Assembly (NCBI RefSeq): GCF_029222965.1
Contig: NZ_JARHUD010000002.1
Location: 62,001-126,000 of the forward strand
DNA length: 64,000 bases
Origin: Aquibaculum arenosum
Lineage (GTDB): Bacteria > Pseudomonadota > Alphaproteobacteria > Kiloniellales > DSM-21159
Reading direction: 5' to 3'
Both the position numbers and the translations under genes were made by a program. Below the pieces are notes generated by a model that was not told the DNA's origin, did no database searches, and was given only the letters and a program-made list of their open reading frames with translations. This document shows, in pieces, positions 63,354 to 64,000 of the stretch (positions within the stretch are counted from its first letter, which is position 1; each line of letters starts with the position of its first letter).

Positions 63354-63369
63354 TGGACATTAGTGTCCA
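63354..63369. promoter_or_regulatory. Candidate TetR operator (copy 2, perfect dyad)
   Basis: TGGACATTAGTGTCCA, a perfect 6-4-6 dyad between the divergent dctP and sarcosine oxidase genes. Shares TxGACAxxAGTGTxCA with the copy at 59780-59795. Confidence 0.6.
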
Positions 63370-63413
63370 GGGATCGGCGATGTCAACGAGTTGCAACGGG
63401 ACGGGGCCAAGCC

Positions 63414-64000
63414 TTGGCGAAGGACTATTCGACGCTGCGTCTGCTCCGGGAAGGGCTGCGCGGACACACCGGCTGGCAGCCAGCCTGGCGCGATGCCGAA
63501 CCCAAAGGCGATTACGACGCACTGGTCATCGGCGGCGGCGGGCACGGGCTGGCCACGGCCTACTACCTTGCCAAGAATCATGGCCTGAAGCGGATTGCGC
63601 TGGTGGAGAAAGGCTGGCTGGGCGGCGGCAACACCGGTCGCAACACGACGGCCATCCGCTCCAACTATTTCTACCCGGAAAGCGTGGCGCTCTATGATTT
63701 TGCGCTGAAGCTTTACGAAGGCCTGTCACGCGACCTCAACTACAACATCATGTTCTCGCAGCGCGGTCTGGCCGTGGTGGCCCACTCCGAAGCCGAGATG
63801 GAGATGGCCGCCCGGATCGTGAACGCCATGCAGATCAACGGCACCGACGCCGAACTGCTGAGCCGCGAGCAGGTCCTGGAGAAGGCGCCCCTGCTCAATC
63901 AGAGCGACCGCGCCCGCTATCCCATTTACGGGGGCATCTGGCAGGGCCGCGCAGGGACGGCGCGCCACGACGCTGTGGCCTGGGGCTATGCGCGCGGCGC
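63414..64000 (+). CDS. soxB: Sarcosine oxidase subunit beta (partial, runs off the window)
   Basis: First about 195 residues of the FAD/FMN-carrying beta subunit of heterotetrameric sarcosine oxidase, which oxidises sarcosine to glycine. The opening STLRLLREGLRGHTGWQPAWR and the FAD motif DALVIGGGGHGLATAYYLAKNHGLKRIALVEKGWLGGGNTGRNTTAIRSNY are diagnostic. No ATG or GTG lies in frame upstream; the TTG (MAKDYSTLRLL) matches family starts. The frame is open to the window end, where the delta, alpha and gamma subunit genes are expected next. Divergent from dctPQM with the dyad between. Confidence 0.88.
   Translation, partial: MAKDYSTLRLLREGLRGHTGWQPAWRDAEPKGDYDALVIGGGGHGLATAYYLAKNHGLKRIALVEKGWLGGGNTGRNTTAIRSNYFYPESVALYDFALKLYEGLSRDLNYNIMFSQRGLAVVAHSEAEMEMAARIVNAMQINGTDAELLSREQVLEKAPLLNQSDRARYPIYGGIWQGRAGTARHDAVAWGYARG

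Noticed and set aside
63298-63522. 75-residue upstream extension of the TRAP binding protein
   Set aside because: It crosses the dyad and soxB start and would hide the signal peptide.

Overview
The window is one contiguous, gene-dense piece of a high-GC alphaproteobacterial chromosome. The call rests on the block rpoZ-rsh-(DUF2062)-lepB-rnc-era-recO-parC, on lgt-MidA-pgeF facing ubiK-ybjN-proC, and on alphaproteobacterial signature proteins: a DUF4170 protein, a DivL-type kinase with Tyr at the phosphoacceptor site, PAS_5, a short pyruvoyl-type SpeD and a ProXp-ala-like deacylase. Catabolism of carnitine, dimethylglycine and sarcosine plus a DoeA/creatinase-like M24 protein would suit a halotolerant member of the Rhodospirillales group; this placement is an inference. 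About 64 genes and one tRNA were found. No insertion sequence, prophage, integrase or CRISPR array was seen.

Layout. 0.1-9 kb: housekeeping block on the minus strand (parC, recO, era, rnc, lepB, DUF2062, rsh, rpoZ). 9-14 kb: carnitine module, with a gamma-butyrobetaine-hydroxylase-like dioxygenase divergent from BKACE, carnitine dehydrogenase, thioesterase and a CdhR/GlxA-type regulator. 14-20 kb: moeB, the DivL-like kinase, DUF4170, a possible gamma-glutamylcyclotransferase-like protein, an aminotransferase, a ProXp-ala-like deacylase and tRNA-Gly(GCC). 20-24 kb: a KpsC-type capsule Kdo transferase coupled to an LTA-synthase/sulfatase-fold membrane protein. 24-30 kb: uvrC, a FolM-like reductase, msrB, cytochrome c, pgsA, a polyprenyl diphosphate synthase, DUF2007 and a TrmN6-like methyltransferase. 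30-38.5 kb: polyamine ABC importer (potABCD type), nitrilase-superfamily amidase, acetylpolyamine amidohydrolase, SppA-like protease and a zinc alcohol dehydrogenase. 38.6-48 kb: PBP5-type carboxypeptidase, rarA, an isochorismatase-fold protein, rluC, VOC protein, mtnP, TetR, YbaK, proC, ybjN, ubiK. 48-55.7 kb: lgt, MidA, pgeF, M24 protein, a 22-codon membrane micro-ORF coupled to a lipoprotein, PAS_5 protein, and an FtsK translocase without a membrane domain. 55.8-64 kb: speD-speE, then a dimethylglycine/sarcosine locus with a TetR regulator, a TRAP transporter and the start of sarcosine oxidase beta.

Two themes link distant genes. Quaternary amines: gamma-butyrobetaine to carnitine to glycine betaine (9-14 kb), and dimethylglycine to sarcosine to glycine (57-64 kb); only the betaine-to-dimethylglycine step is not seen. 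Polyamines: spermidine synthesis (speD, speE), recycling of its by-product (mtnP), import (potABCD) and deacylation (APAH plus an amidase). The most useful new observations are a 16-bp dyad shared by the two divergent promoters of the dimethylglycine/TRAP/sarcosine locus, the micro-ORF overlapping a lipoprotein start, the soluble FtsK coupled to a PAS protein, and several fold members whose usual catalytic or metal residues are replaced.
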